This document shows, piece after piece, positions 22,311 through 32,768 of a DNA stretch of 64,000 nt. A program made the translations under genes and the position numbers. Source of the DNA: Hymenochaete sp. R1 (lineage: Eukaryota > Basidiomycota > Agaricomycetes > Hymenochaetales > Hymenochaetaceae); assembly GCA_019400425.1 (NCBI GenBank), contig JAFREE010000026.1, positions 124,001-188,000 on the forward strand. The letters are read 5' to 3'. Within the stretch, counting starts at the first letter, position 1; each line of letters starts with the position of its first letter. The notes below the pieces were generated by a model, which was given only the letters and a program-made list of their open reading frames with translations, searched no databases and was not told the DNA's origin.

Positions 22311-24977
22311 TCATTTCTTCTCCTCCCCCCCAACCACAACGAGGTTCTCCGCCCCCGCAAGCACCATCTCGCTCTGCTTGAACAGCCCACTCTGCTGCTT
22401 CATCCGCCTCTGTCTCTGCACGACGTCCAGGATCTCTTGCATCCCGCTCGGCTCGATCACCACCTGGCACCCGTCGCACTTGGCTTTGGAGGCGAACTCG
22501 GTGCAGAGCTCGTTGATGTCGGCGTCCTGTGTGGGTGTGAAGTGTGAAGTGTGAAGTGTGAGTGTTTATCTTTGAGTGTTTGTTTATTCGGGTTTTGGGG
22601 TTCGGGGTGTGGAAGTATGAAAGGGAAAGGGAAAGGGAGGAGATGCATTCGAAATGAAAGGCGAAGATGTTTTGAATCGACTCACGTGGAACTTGGGATC
22701 CTGTCGGATAGTCCGCCATGCACGCATCACTTCTACATTTTTCTCGCTCTTCTGCGTCTTGGGGAGCTGCAAGCCCTTGCACGGAGGGAACTCGTCACAC
22801 GAGTCGTTCTCACCTGACGCCGCAGCCGCACCCGCACCCGCACCAATCGATCCACTCCCGCTCCCGCTCTGGATCCCAGACCCATTCGATCCGGAATGAG
22901 CATCCACAGGCGCACTCGAACTCGAATTCGAGTTCGACGTCGAGTCCATCTTCCCATTCCCATTTCCGTTAGCATGCATATCAACGTTCGGACTACCCGT
23001 AACGCTCGCATTCTCGCCCGGCGTCGACGCCGCCGCCGACGGGTTCGGGCTAGGAGCGAAAACAGAGCCCGCATCCGCCGCGATATAGCTCCGCATATTC
23101 TCCTTCGTGCACCGCGCCTTGCCTTCACACGACCCCGACGACCCAGTCCCAGCCGTCGTCGAAGCAGGCGGAGACACGTGATGGTTTATCGGGCTGAGGC
23201 TCACGGTCGAGTTCGAGTCTGTTCGTCCGAGGCCGTTAGCGCCTCCGCCCCCACCCCCGCTACCCATTGCCGATGATGAGAATCCGGTGAGGAAGTCAAA
23301 GTTGGACGAGGAGTCGGTTGTGGTTCCGTTCGTGGAATGGTGAGTGCCGTAGACGTTGCCGAAGAGCTCGTCGAGGGTGTTGGTGAGCGTGAGATCAAAC
23401 GCTTGCATGTTGCTGTCCCCGCCCATCGTGATATCACCCCAAACCCCGTTCGAAGTGTTAACATTCCCATTCGATAATTGATTCTGACCTTGGTTCTGGC
23501 CCGGCCCTTGCTGGTGCGCCGACGACCCCGATGCATTGCTAGTGGGTGTCGAGAAATCGAATGGAGGGGATATGGACGAAGAAGCTGCTGACGTCATCCG
23601 GTCTCTTGTCTGATACGGAGACAGTGCATCGAACGCATCGGGCTCGCGGAAGGACATGAACATCGGGTTGCTCGCAATCGTCGTGTATGGCGTCTGCGTG
23701 TTGATCGGGCCGAACCCGAAGTCCATATTCATCGCCTCTGTCGTCGCTGTCGACCCCGAGCTTCCGTGGTCCAGTGCGTTTCCGCTTGAAGTATCCATGG
23801 GCGTGAGCATGGAGAGATTACCGTTGAGGAAGGACAAAGGTCCGGATGTATCCATATCCTTATCGGGCGCGAAGATGGAATGTGGTGAGTCGTGAGTTGA
23901 TGCGGACGCAGAACTTGTAAGGGATGGTGGACTGTTAAATAGGTTTATGGATTGTGGTTGGTGTTGGTTCGTCGATGCGACATCTCTTGCGTTGTTAGAA
24001 TTGGTTTGATCGGTGTTGGAAGTGGGACCTGAATTTGGTGGAATGGTAAAGCTGAATGACGACTGACGAAGTCGCAAATTTTCTGATTGGAGTCTCGAAA
24101 CAACCTCTTTGAGGGCATCATTTTCTTGAAGTGCTGAAACATTCTTTTCTTCTAACGCAGCGACTTTATCTTCCAACTAATTTATGATAAAGAAAATGAA
24201 TATCTTTTTTTTTACAATACAATACTGAGTAAGTGTACTCACATCTTTGACATGCTTCTCCTTTCTTTCCCGGAACGCACGTTGAGCGGCACGATTTTGC
24301 TCTTTACGCTTCATCACGCGGGATTCGTCCTAAATGCGACAATTATGGAGAAAAAATATGGAACGTCTCAGAATGGGACGGAACTTGAAACAAGCTACGG
24401 ATATACTGACCCCAGCACCCGACTTTCGTCGCGGGTTGTTCTTCTTTGTTGAATCTTTCATTCGAGTCTTAGGGGCTTTCTTTGATTTATGAGAAGATAC
24501 ATTGTACGAACTAGTATGTTGAGACTTGTGGGTTGGCTCGTCATCCAAATCGTCATCACTCGCTTTCCTTTTCAATGAGGGATCGTCGTCGTGGTCCTCG
24601 TCGTCGTTATAAATTGTCGACTGACGCCTGGACCTTGAACCAGACCCGGAACCCGACGCCTCGTTGTAATTGGAGTTGGTATTCCCATTCCCCGGTGGGC
24701 TCGGACTGCTGTCGTCGCTAGGTGGGGAGTCTGCGGGTCGTGGGAGCGGGACGCGCGTTAGGTTCTGGGGATTGATGTTGGTCGTCTCTGTCGATGGTTG
24801 AGGGGTTATGGAGTTACTGGAAGAGTCCTTTGAAGCTGTGTCGAGGAGAGGGAAGGGGAAACCATGGTTGATCCCAAACTGTTTCTGGAGGAGGGCGATG
24901 AAGTCGTCGTCGGCAAGGGCGGGTAAAGAAGGAGGCATAGAAAGATCCCACAGGCCTGGTTGATTAAACGAGTCCAT
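22311..24977 (-). CDS. YAP1: Yap1/Pap1-type bZIP oxidative-stress transcription factor
   Basis: The protein is an AP-1-like regulator that accumulates in the nucleus under oxidative or electrophile stress and activates redox and export genes. Four exons (24411-24977, 24243-24329, 22686-24176, 22311-22526) sum to 2361 nt, 786 aa. The basic region KEQNRAAQRAFRERKEKH carries the Pap1-subfamily signature and is followed by a leucine zipper starting at LEDKVAALEEKN. A central segment with CEGKARCTKEN fits an n-CRD. CDEFPPC plus the last exon (LCTEFASKAKCDGC) forms the cysteine-rich c-CRD that overlaps the nuclear export signal in Yap1/Pap1. Activity is thus probably controlled by disulfide formation and Crm1 export. 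The last intron (159 nt) carries GTGTGAA repeats. An upstream in-frame ATG at 25112 exists. I chose MDSF because it fits the family. Confidence 0.9.
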
Positions 24978-27885
24978 TACAGCGACAAAAAAGCTACGGA
25001 TGGCGATGCTCGAGGTGAAGCGGCGGCGGTGGAGGGGGTGTGGAATGTGGGTGTAGGTGGATGAAGAAAGATGAGAAACGAAGGGAGAGACGCGAGTGTG
25101 CTGACTGAGCAAGATCGGTAATGTCGCGGCAGGGTGAAACAGGCCGAAGGCTCTCCCACCGAACGAGAGCTGTTCGAGGAGCGAGTGCAGAAAATACGCA
25201 GCAGAAAGCTGTGTATGTCGAGCAAAGAGGCTCTGAAGATAAAGGTGTAAAGGTGAAGGAAGGAAAGGAGGAGGAGGAGGGGAAAGGAGATACTCTTATT
25301 AGACGCAGGAGGTGATGGTCGGAGGAAGAGAGCGAATTGACCACGTTAACCGTCAGTGGCCGACCGCGCATACAACCACAACCACGCCCATCAATATTAA
25401 TCGACGTTTCTCCCGCCCGTACTTATCGCACCGTCACTCTTTCTTTTCTTTTCTTTCGAGTGGACACGCGTACCCATGTCTCATCCCGGCATCTCACTCT
25501 CTCTCAGTACTACTGGATCTATAAAATATAAATCTAACCGGTGTTTCTCTTTTCTCGAAATGTAATCATCCTCTTTTTTCACTCTGCACTCGGTATAAAA
25601 GTCCTACAACGAGCGTTTCGGACGGTCCCGTCTCCCTCCTTCCGACTCTAGCCAGCCAACCAGACCAGGCCCCTCACTTTGCTACTTTATCATCCCGAAT
25701 CCTTTTTTTTTCCAGCACGTACATGTCTGGACACCCAGCGATTCATCCGTATTGGTCCGCTCACACAGTCTCTCCACTTCGTCTCTCTACTCAATCCGAC
25801 TAACCCCGCATCCAACCCAGCTTCATCCTTTCCCGCCCACTTATAGCTTGGGATCCAGAGGGAAACTGAATAAAGGGCCCGCGAGCCAATCCAATCCCGC
25901 GTCCGGACCGCACAGCTTCTATCCACCTGACTTTGTCCGGTTTGTCTCGTACGCGTGTTCCTCCCTCTCCCCGCGCTTCATTTCATTTCATTTTACGATC
26001 TCAGAGTCTGGCGTCTGACGATCATTTTCCACTCGATCAAGCTGGATCTCAATTCGTCGCACTCTGCTGCGAGCTGCGACCAATCTGGTGTCCTAGTCGA
26101 TTTGTGATATGTTCATCCTTTCTTAGTCTGTTCAATCCTCCACTGCCTCGCGCAAGTTCGCACGGTCTCAAGTCTCGAGCTCAAGGTCTTCACGTCTTCT
26201 GCATTAGAGATCCGCCGACCTGAACTACCTGAACACGCAACACACGCAACATCGGCCGACTTTCCGCATCACGTGTCGTGCGATCCACACTTTCTTTTCT
26301 TATCATACTCGAGTAATCATAAAGTCGAAGTCGGTCGACAAAACGCTCCAGCCTACTAGTACAGCCTACAGGTAACGGAACGTAAAGCCAGACCAGCCAG
26401 ATGCCTTTGGTTCTGATCCTGCCAGTGATTCTAGACAACAATCAAAGAAGGGTGCTCAAGGGACCTAGAGAAGGGAAGGGAAGGCGACTGGTGACTGGTG
26501 ACTCGAATTCGGTGCGATCGCCGTCGGACATCGCGAGCGGGAGCCTGGAGGCGACTTTGTCGCATCTTTCCTTCAAACATACTGTACATACAAAACATAC
26601 TGTACATACATACTAGTAACTTACTACGTGCCGAATTTCCAAACCCATTCTTCCCACCCTCTCAATCGTCGTTTTGCATATCTGGTCTGATTCGCCACTA
26701 CGGGCGTCGGGGTAGACGGGGTAGACGTCCCCGCGCTCCATGGTGCGCCAGGCCAGGTTGCTTGCGCGTCGTCTCCGAGAGCCCCAACGCGCGTCGTCGT
26801 CGTGCCGAGCGCCGAGCGCCGAATCTCGAGTGTATCCTATCTTATCCAGTGTTTCGGTCGGTGAATCTCCACGGATCCGAGGTTCGTCTCCGTGTCCGTC
26901 GGGCTTGGGCTTGGGCTTGGGCTTTTGAGGCGGGAAAGCGTCAGGCTCTCCTTAGTCTTACGTCCGTCGCAACCGTGACGAACGATGTAAGTCTTAGTGG
27001 TGACAGCGCTCATGCCACTGGGACTCACATAGGTACGATACACGGACGCATGGTCCTCGTTCTCGACTGTCCCGAGTCGTCGAGAGAATGGGAATGGAGG
27101 CACGGGAGCAACGTCGCCCCATTAATATTTCAGAGTGGTGACGAGGGAGAACACCGACTCGGAAGTCGATTTCGGACCTCGCGCTACGTTTTTTTTTTTT
27201 TGCTTTATCTGCTTTATCTGCTAAGTGCTAGCATAGCACTTGTCCCCTCCACGTCAGGCGTTCACAACAAAGATGGGAAAGCAGTGCAAGTGTAAAAGGT
27301 GCACTTTACGTAACTTCGTCAGTCTGTCCGTTTGTCCACAGAACAGAACCGACCATCCGACCATCCATTCGGGGTGTCCGTCGGTGCGCTTCGCCGCGGC
27401 CGGGGGGAGGGGGGAAGGGAGGACTTTACTATAAGGTAAGGAAGGTGAGGAAAGTGCATGGCCGTTTCGTGATTTAAGGTTCCCCTCATCTCCAGTGGAC
27501 GTCGTTCATTATCCGCTTACAAGCCCCCCAACTCAAATGTCGATCGTGAAAGTGATTCTTGATTCTCGCGGCGCCTCTCTCTCTCTCTCTCTGAGACCGA
27601 GACCGAGACTGAGATGGATCCAGATGGAACCCCGAACGTGTACGAGGTCACGGTTTTCGGGCGATAAATAAAAGATGGACGTCGATGTCCAAGTTGGTGT
27701 TGGTGGGCTTCTTTCCTCTCGCTGTTGATTTTAACCCTCGTGCGTGGACGTGGACGTGTACGTGAACGTGTAGATTAGGTTTGGTTGAAGTTAAGGTGGA
27801 AGTGCCGAATCCAAAGCAGAGCGGGCTCAGATGGGCACTCTAACAAACGTGTCAGCGAAGATCGTATCAGCGAAAGGCACCTACT

Positions 27886-27901
27886 GGGGGGGGGGGGGGG
27901 G
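27886..27901. repeat. Poly-G tract (16 nt)
   Basis: An uninterrupted run of 16 G. It matches in length the 16-nt poly-C at 31338-31353, in opposite orientation. Confidence 0.9.
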
Positions 27902-28489
27902 CTGGCTAGAATATATTGAATCTCTGGGTTTTTTTTGTAAGCTTCCGGATGAAGAATGGGTTTCTCTCCGTCGCCGTCGCCACCACGACAATTAACGTAA
28001 GAGGCTGGCACGTAGAGCGTTCGGTAGAGGTCTCCAACTGCAAACTTGACCTGAAGGGACCGACTTTTCGAAATTTGAACAATCGCAAGACTCGAAGGCA
28101 AGTGTTTTGAGCTTCGCCAGTACTAATGTGGGCCTGCGGGGAAAGCATTACGTAGCCAAAAGCATCTTAACGCGTCAATTGTAATAGATATTCATTGCTC
28201 ATTGAGAGAATGAGTTATCCGGTCCTATTTTTCTGACCAAAGACTGCGATTGCGATTGACACGTTTCCTTACTAGTGCTAGCGGGTCATTTAGAGGACCT
28301 GCCGGTAAGGTGCGATTTGAGACTTCGTCTAGCTTTGCGTCGAGTACATCCAATGTGGAGTTTTGGACCTTTTCAGTTGATTGTGTACACCTCCAACCTA
28401 GATATACATAGAGTTGACCAGTATGCCTATCTATGTCGTAAATCGTCAGTTATTAGTACACAGCACGAGTACGTTATGATCCTTACCTC

Positions 28490-29200
28490 TTTATGTCTAG
28501 AGCTTCCGTTGAGCGCCATTTCACTCTGAATAGCCTCCCCTTCACTGATTCGTTGGCACGCGGTGCCAGTGAAATTGACGGGTTCAGATTCATGAAACGA
28601 CGCCCTTACAGACTAACTTCTAAAACGAAGGTTATTAGTATGTGTCTGGATGAGCGATGGAGAAGGATGAGTGAGAAACTCACGGACGAGTTCAAAAGTT
28701 GAATCTCCGACGAAATGGCGTGTATGGTTACGTAATCCACCGACGGCTCCATATCAACTTGCTGAGCAGACCTTCCTTAAGCTTACTCTGGGTTTATTGC
28801 GGCAGTGGATACAACTCTGCAATTCGCGGAGATGAGTACAGCCATATCATTCTTCTGACCAAGTTCTCCATGAAATATCGCCTGTCGCTCGTTCTCGCGT
28901 ATACCTCATACACGTCCAAAGGGAAACTTGAACAATTTGAACAGTTTGCATTGAAGAGCCTCCTTCAATCGATTCGTGAGTAACAATCCTTGCATCGGTT
29001 CGACTGCGAAACGGGAGATGGTCGATGATTAAAACGTGCGGTAGAAAAAGTTATGTGTACTCACAAAAGGGTGCTGGTATCTCATCGAAATTTGAGTGGG
29101 AAGAAGATAAGCTGGGGAAAGAAACGAAATAAAGATTCGGACTCGAGACTTCCATAATTTTGAGAACGAGAAGCATTATTGAAACAAAATGCGGCATCAT
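28490..29200 (-). other. Possible small multi-exon gene or relic, minus strand
   Basis: An ATG at 29200 opens MMPHFVSIMLLVLKIMEVSS, which looks like a hydrophobic signal peptide. It reads to a GTGAGT donor near 29060. Downstream are further GT...AG pairs, for example a GTGAGT donor near 28682 and a TTTTAG acceptor near 28620, and a GTAAGG donor near 28490. I could not assemble a continuous protein or recognise a domain. It lies directly downstream of the RlpA-like gene on the same strand and could be a decayed secreted-protein gene. Confidence 0.25.
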
Positions 29201-29245
29201 GATAGCGAGCTGGCTAGTAGCATGAATGATTGATGCAGGTCTCAA

Positions 29246-29914
29246 CTAGTCCCAAACCCAAGTCACATCAATTCGCCCGAGGCTCAGGTCCGCAATTGCC
29301 TATATGCCATCAGTAAGTCTCGGTATGAAGCGATAATTGAAGCTTACACTGAATGCAGCCGGACTGAGTTCTATATCGGCCACCTGACTGCAGGTATCGC
29401 ATCGGTTCTCGACCGCAACGATCACACTCTTGCCGTTAACTGGAGAAGCATGTTAATTACGTCGACAAACATATTCCTTTCCATGGCGCTTACAGGTCAC
29501 TATCATGCTCTTCCCACAAACAGGATTCGTTTCTGGGTCTTCGCCGTCATAACCACTTCATGAAGTGACAAGTCTCGCCCTCTTCAAATGATCATGATTA
29601 GATTTGAAAACGGAGGAAACGTACGGGTAATTATCAAAAAGTTCTGCGGAGACAGCCACAATGAAGTCGTTGTCCGAGTTTGTTATACCACATGCACCAA
29701 GACCAGCGCTGCCGAAGGTGGCTAGGTGATAGTGAGCCGCCGTTCGCATTGAATAAAGAGGAGCGACGTTACCATCTCCTGTCTGTGTGCCGCACGGAAA
29801 ACACTGGCGGGCAGCAATCTCGCGATGTTCAGCGCTGTGCGGCAAACAAAGTACCGATACGAAAAAGATGCTGGAGATGAGGAAGAGGACTCGGAGACCG
29901 AGAGACCTGAACAT
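29246..29914 (-). CDS. Secreted RlpA/expansin-like double-psi beta-barrel protein
   Basis: Five exons (29773-29914, 29625-29721, 29494-29555, 29348-29439, 29246-29299) give 447 nt, 148 aa. An N-terminal signal peptide (MFRSLGLRVLFLISSIFFVS) precedes a short linker and a single barrel domain with TGDATFGSAGLGACGITNSD, VSAELFDNYPG, NPVCGKSMIVT, VENRCDTC and DIELSPAAF. These are the landmarks of small basidiomycete RlpA/barwin-like proteins, some of which are annotated as riboflavin-aldehyde-forming-enzyme-like. They are usually induced in fruiting bodies or act at the cell wall. The Asp within DIELSP is the position often counted as catalytic in the fold. No carbohydrate-binding domain is attached. 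The precise activity is not deducible. Confidence 0.88.
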
Positions 29915-31337
29915 TATTAAAATGGGCTCGATACGGCTTGAATGACGGGAGAGTGGTAGCTTGAAGGTCGGGTTACACAAAAGAGCCTTGAGAACTTCTA
30001 CAAAGGGGGAAGAGATTGAAAAAAAATGCGTTGAACGAAGCGCCATCGATCGGTTTTATAGGAGATGAAGCTCCCCAACATCTCACTGTGAATAGGGATC
30101 TGTGGGAAGCTCAGATTTTGAAATTAGATAACTAGGAAAAGTCACAGCCATGATGACTCACTACAGTCATTCCAACCCGCCCATATCAATGGTCTATCAC
30201 TAGGGGTTGCCACCATCCAAATCGTTTGAGCGAGCCGCTTTGTCCACCCAAGCAAGAGGCCGAGGGTCTCAGACTAAAGATAAGTCTCGAGGTTCTTCGG
30301 CCAGAATAATTGCAGAGTAGCGCTCTCTTTCCACAAGGCACATGCAAGAATTCAGGTACAACATCAGGGAAAACCCTGTGTCCATGAATGTGTATTAATG
30401 ATGGCGAACCAAAAATAAACAGAAACCAACGTGTACTTCCGCATAATGAAGTAACGGAATGGGAAGAAAGAAGACGTTCGCTTGAAATGCGGCCCCGCCG
30501 GCAAGCGGACATCCCTTTCTACATAGCTAAGCTATGCATCGTCGAATATCAAACAAATATAGTCCGATATTTTAACTTCCGATCGAGCATATACATGTAC
30601 CCTGCGATGCCAGCACGAGAGTTGTGCAAATGAGATATGAACAACAAAAACTTCGTCGATAGTGATGATAAATGCTATAAAGGAGGACTCACAAAAAAGA
30701 AGCTGAAGCTTCAACTGTATGAGTACTGCTGAAAAAGCACCCGCGACGCGAGTTAAAGTCTCAGAAGAGGCGAAAAGGGATCCTTCATGAGCGCGCAAGC
30801 CAGTGGAACGGCCTGTAAAAGTAGCATGCTGGGCGCGTAGTTTGCAACTATGAATGATAAGCAGTACACGTTGCTTATCAAGTACTCTGAACTGGAGGCC
30901 GACGACATTGACCTTCGTCGGGTTACGACGAGTAGGTGCCAGCGCGCTTTGACATAACTTACCAAAAAATCAGAGCAGGCCATAGCACACATAACAGGAA
31001 GTAACAAGGAGTCAAGGACCCATCAAGGAGCTCAGGCCAGCATGTCATTTGATTGCATCCTGCTCCCATTTCAATCGCTCGAGGTCCCTGTATGTGTGGG
31101 AAGCCTGGGTAGACGGAGTAGACGTGCACGTCTTTCTCCCTTGTGAGCACTCGTGTCCTTAGAAAAGTCAGCATTGTGTTCCTGACTGCACTCCCAATAC
31201 TCACCTGATTTTCTCCCAGCAATAACAATAGCGCCGACCTTTGACACCAGACGATCACATCCATCTTCTTGAGCTCTACAAAGCCTCCGTCCGGCGAGAC
31301 CGATGATCCCATCTCACTCAAACATTTCGGCGTCCAT

Positions 31338-31353
31338 CCCCCCCCCCCCCCCC
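31338..31353. repeat. Poly-C tract (16 nt)
   Basis: An uninterrupted run of 16 C just inside a short minus-strand open frame. See also the poly-G at 27886-27901. Confidence 0.9.
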
Positions 31354-32064
31354 GTCAAGAAGCAAGCCGCGGGGAACTTTCACGCAGTGGAGGAACGACG
31401 GAAAGTTTCTCGCCGTCTTTTCTCTGATTCTTTATCCATGAACGAGGTACGCGTGCTCAAGAAGATCGACATTCCGAACGGACAAGAAGTCAGAGTTGGG
31501 AGTAAACACTAGAAACTCGCGAGCTGGCAGAGGAAAACCTCAATTCACTGTGTCGTAATCATTAAAAAGAGTCTCGAGCCCATGCGTCGAGGAGCATGTA
31601 GTACAAGGCAGCTTGGAATGATTTAGCTTCGCATTGCGAAGCGTTAGGTATGCTTTTTTTTAATTAGGGGCATCCTGCATTCATACGTAGCCTTCTTCAG
31701 AAAACTGTCTCACAAATGGAAGGAATCAGAATAGTCTATGGTTGTATCTTTAGGATGCCACTTGACCTTTTCACATCTAAGCCATCTTCAGGCCGTCATC
31801 TATCTCTGACTACCGCGTCTCCACGAACCCCTAATATTGCTGTCATACGCAGAGCCGAGAAAATCGAAGACACCATCGCGCTGCTGCTGCTGCTAGAATG
31901 CCAGAGCTAGAAATTCGGCAATTTGGGAGTACCATCCACTTGAGATGTTGGTAAAGTTAAAGTTGGCACTGAGCCAAGTATCGTTGTGAAACGTGGAAGA
32001 AGATTTAGGGAAAAACGTGAGGAGCGGAGAAACGGCGACCAGAATGTCAGAGAGTCACGTTGTT

Positions 32065-32080
32065 ACGCGTCGCGACGCGT
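32065..32080. repeat. 16-nt CpG palindrome with two ACGCGT boxes
   Basis: ACGCGTCGCGACGCGT is perfectly self-complementary and contains two MluI-type ACGCGT boxes around TCGCGA. It lies in noncoding DNA about 700 bp from the nearest gene end. Confidence 0.8.
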
Positions 32081-32768
32081 CCCATTTTCGGGTCGGAATT
32101 GCGTTGATTGTCCGTACCCGCACTGGGGAAATTCGCCGAATCTTACGGATTTGCAAGCCAATGTGACGTTGAAGGTGCCCATGGAAAGTGATTCCCCACG
32201 AGCCTTGGCGGCGCGAAACAAGAACGTGCCCAGTTACATATACTAAACCTTCTAAGAGGCCCATATGGATCCGTAGGAACCGACGCAACTGCCATTTAAC
32301 GTCAACTTGTCACGGTCGCTGAGTCTAACCTTTGGTATTTGTAACCTCTGGTCGGTCTGTTTTAGCGACAGAAGGTAGCCTAGAAAGAAAAAGACAAGCA
32401 AGGACATACTATACTGAAGCTACACACAGTGATACACAGAAGTATTTTAGGAAAGGGCAAGCAGGATCATCGAGATAAAAAAAAAGAGTAAAGCAGTGGT
32501 TAACATAAGAAGAGAAAAAAGAAGCAGAGAAAAGGAAGACGAAAGACGAAAGACATTCGAAATTCAGACGGCCGGACCACATAAACTAGAATGTGTGGTG
32601 CAAGGACCATTTAAGAACAATAAAGTATAAGACGACGAAAGGTAAATGGGGACGATAAAGGCTCGTCAATAACGGAAACAGAATGCAACAGACCAAGAAA
32701 GGGAGAGCGATAGAAAAAAGAGAGAAGAAGAAAGAGAAAGAGAGAAAAGAAGAGAACCACAGCATGAC

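Larger units (their letters stand above)
24978..29245. other. Long gene-poor region upstream of the bZIP gene
   Basis: About 4.3 kb without a gene that I can support. It holds the bZIP promoter (pyrimidine-rich around 25400-25900) and direct repeats (ACATACTGTACATAC near 26579-26610; GGGCTT near 26900-26925). A 265-codon plus-strand frame (26498-27295) is Arg-rich and unlike any family I know. A minus-strand segment at 28500-29200 shows intron-like signals and is listed separately. Confidence 0.5.
29915..32768. other. Gene-poor region between RlpA-like and Snf2-type genes
   Basis: About 2.8 kb without a supported gene. A minus-strand frame at 31321 (MSEMGSSVSPDGG) reaches a GTGAGT donor, but downstream segments do not join into a recognisable protein. 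It includes a 16-nt poly-C (31338-31353) and a CpG palindrome (32065-32080). The last 450 bp are A/G-rich on the plus strand, consistent with the 3' UTR of the remodeller gene. Confidence 0.5.

Noticed and set aside
26498..27295. 265-codon plus-strand frame
   Set aside because: Arg/Ser-rich, with no recognisable domain, no coherent splice structure and direct repeats inside it. Treated as noncoding.
28490..29200. Second RlpA-like gene
   Set aside because: A signal-peptide-like start and a short segment (IFHGELGQ, NDMAVLISA) faintly resemble the barrel motif, but the cysteines and the rest of the domain are absent, so I list it only as an unassigned relic.
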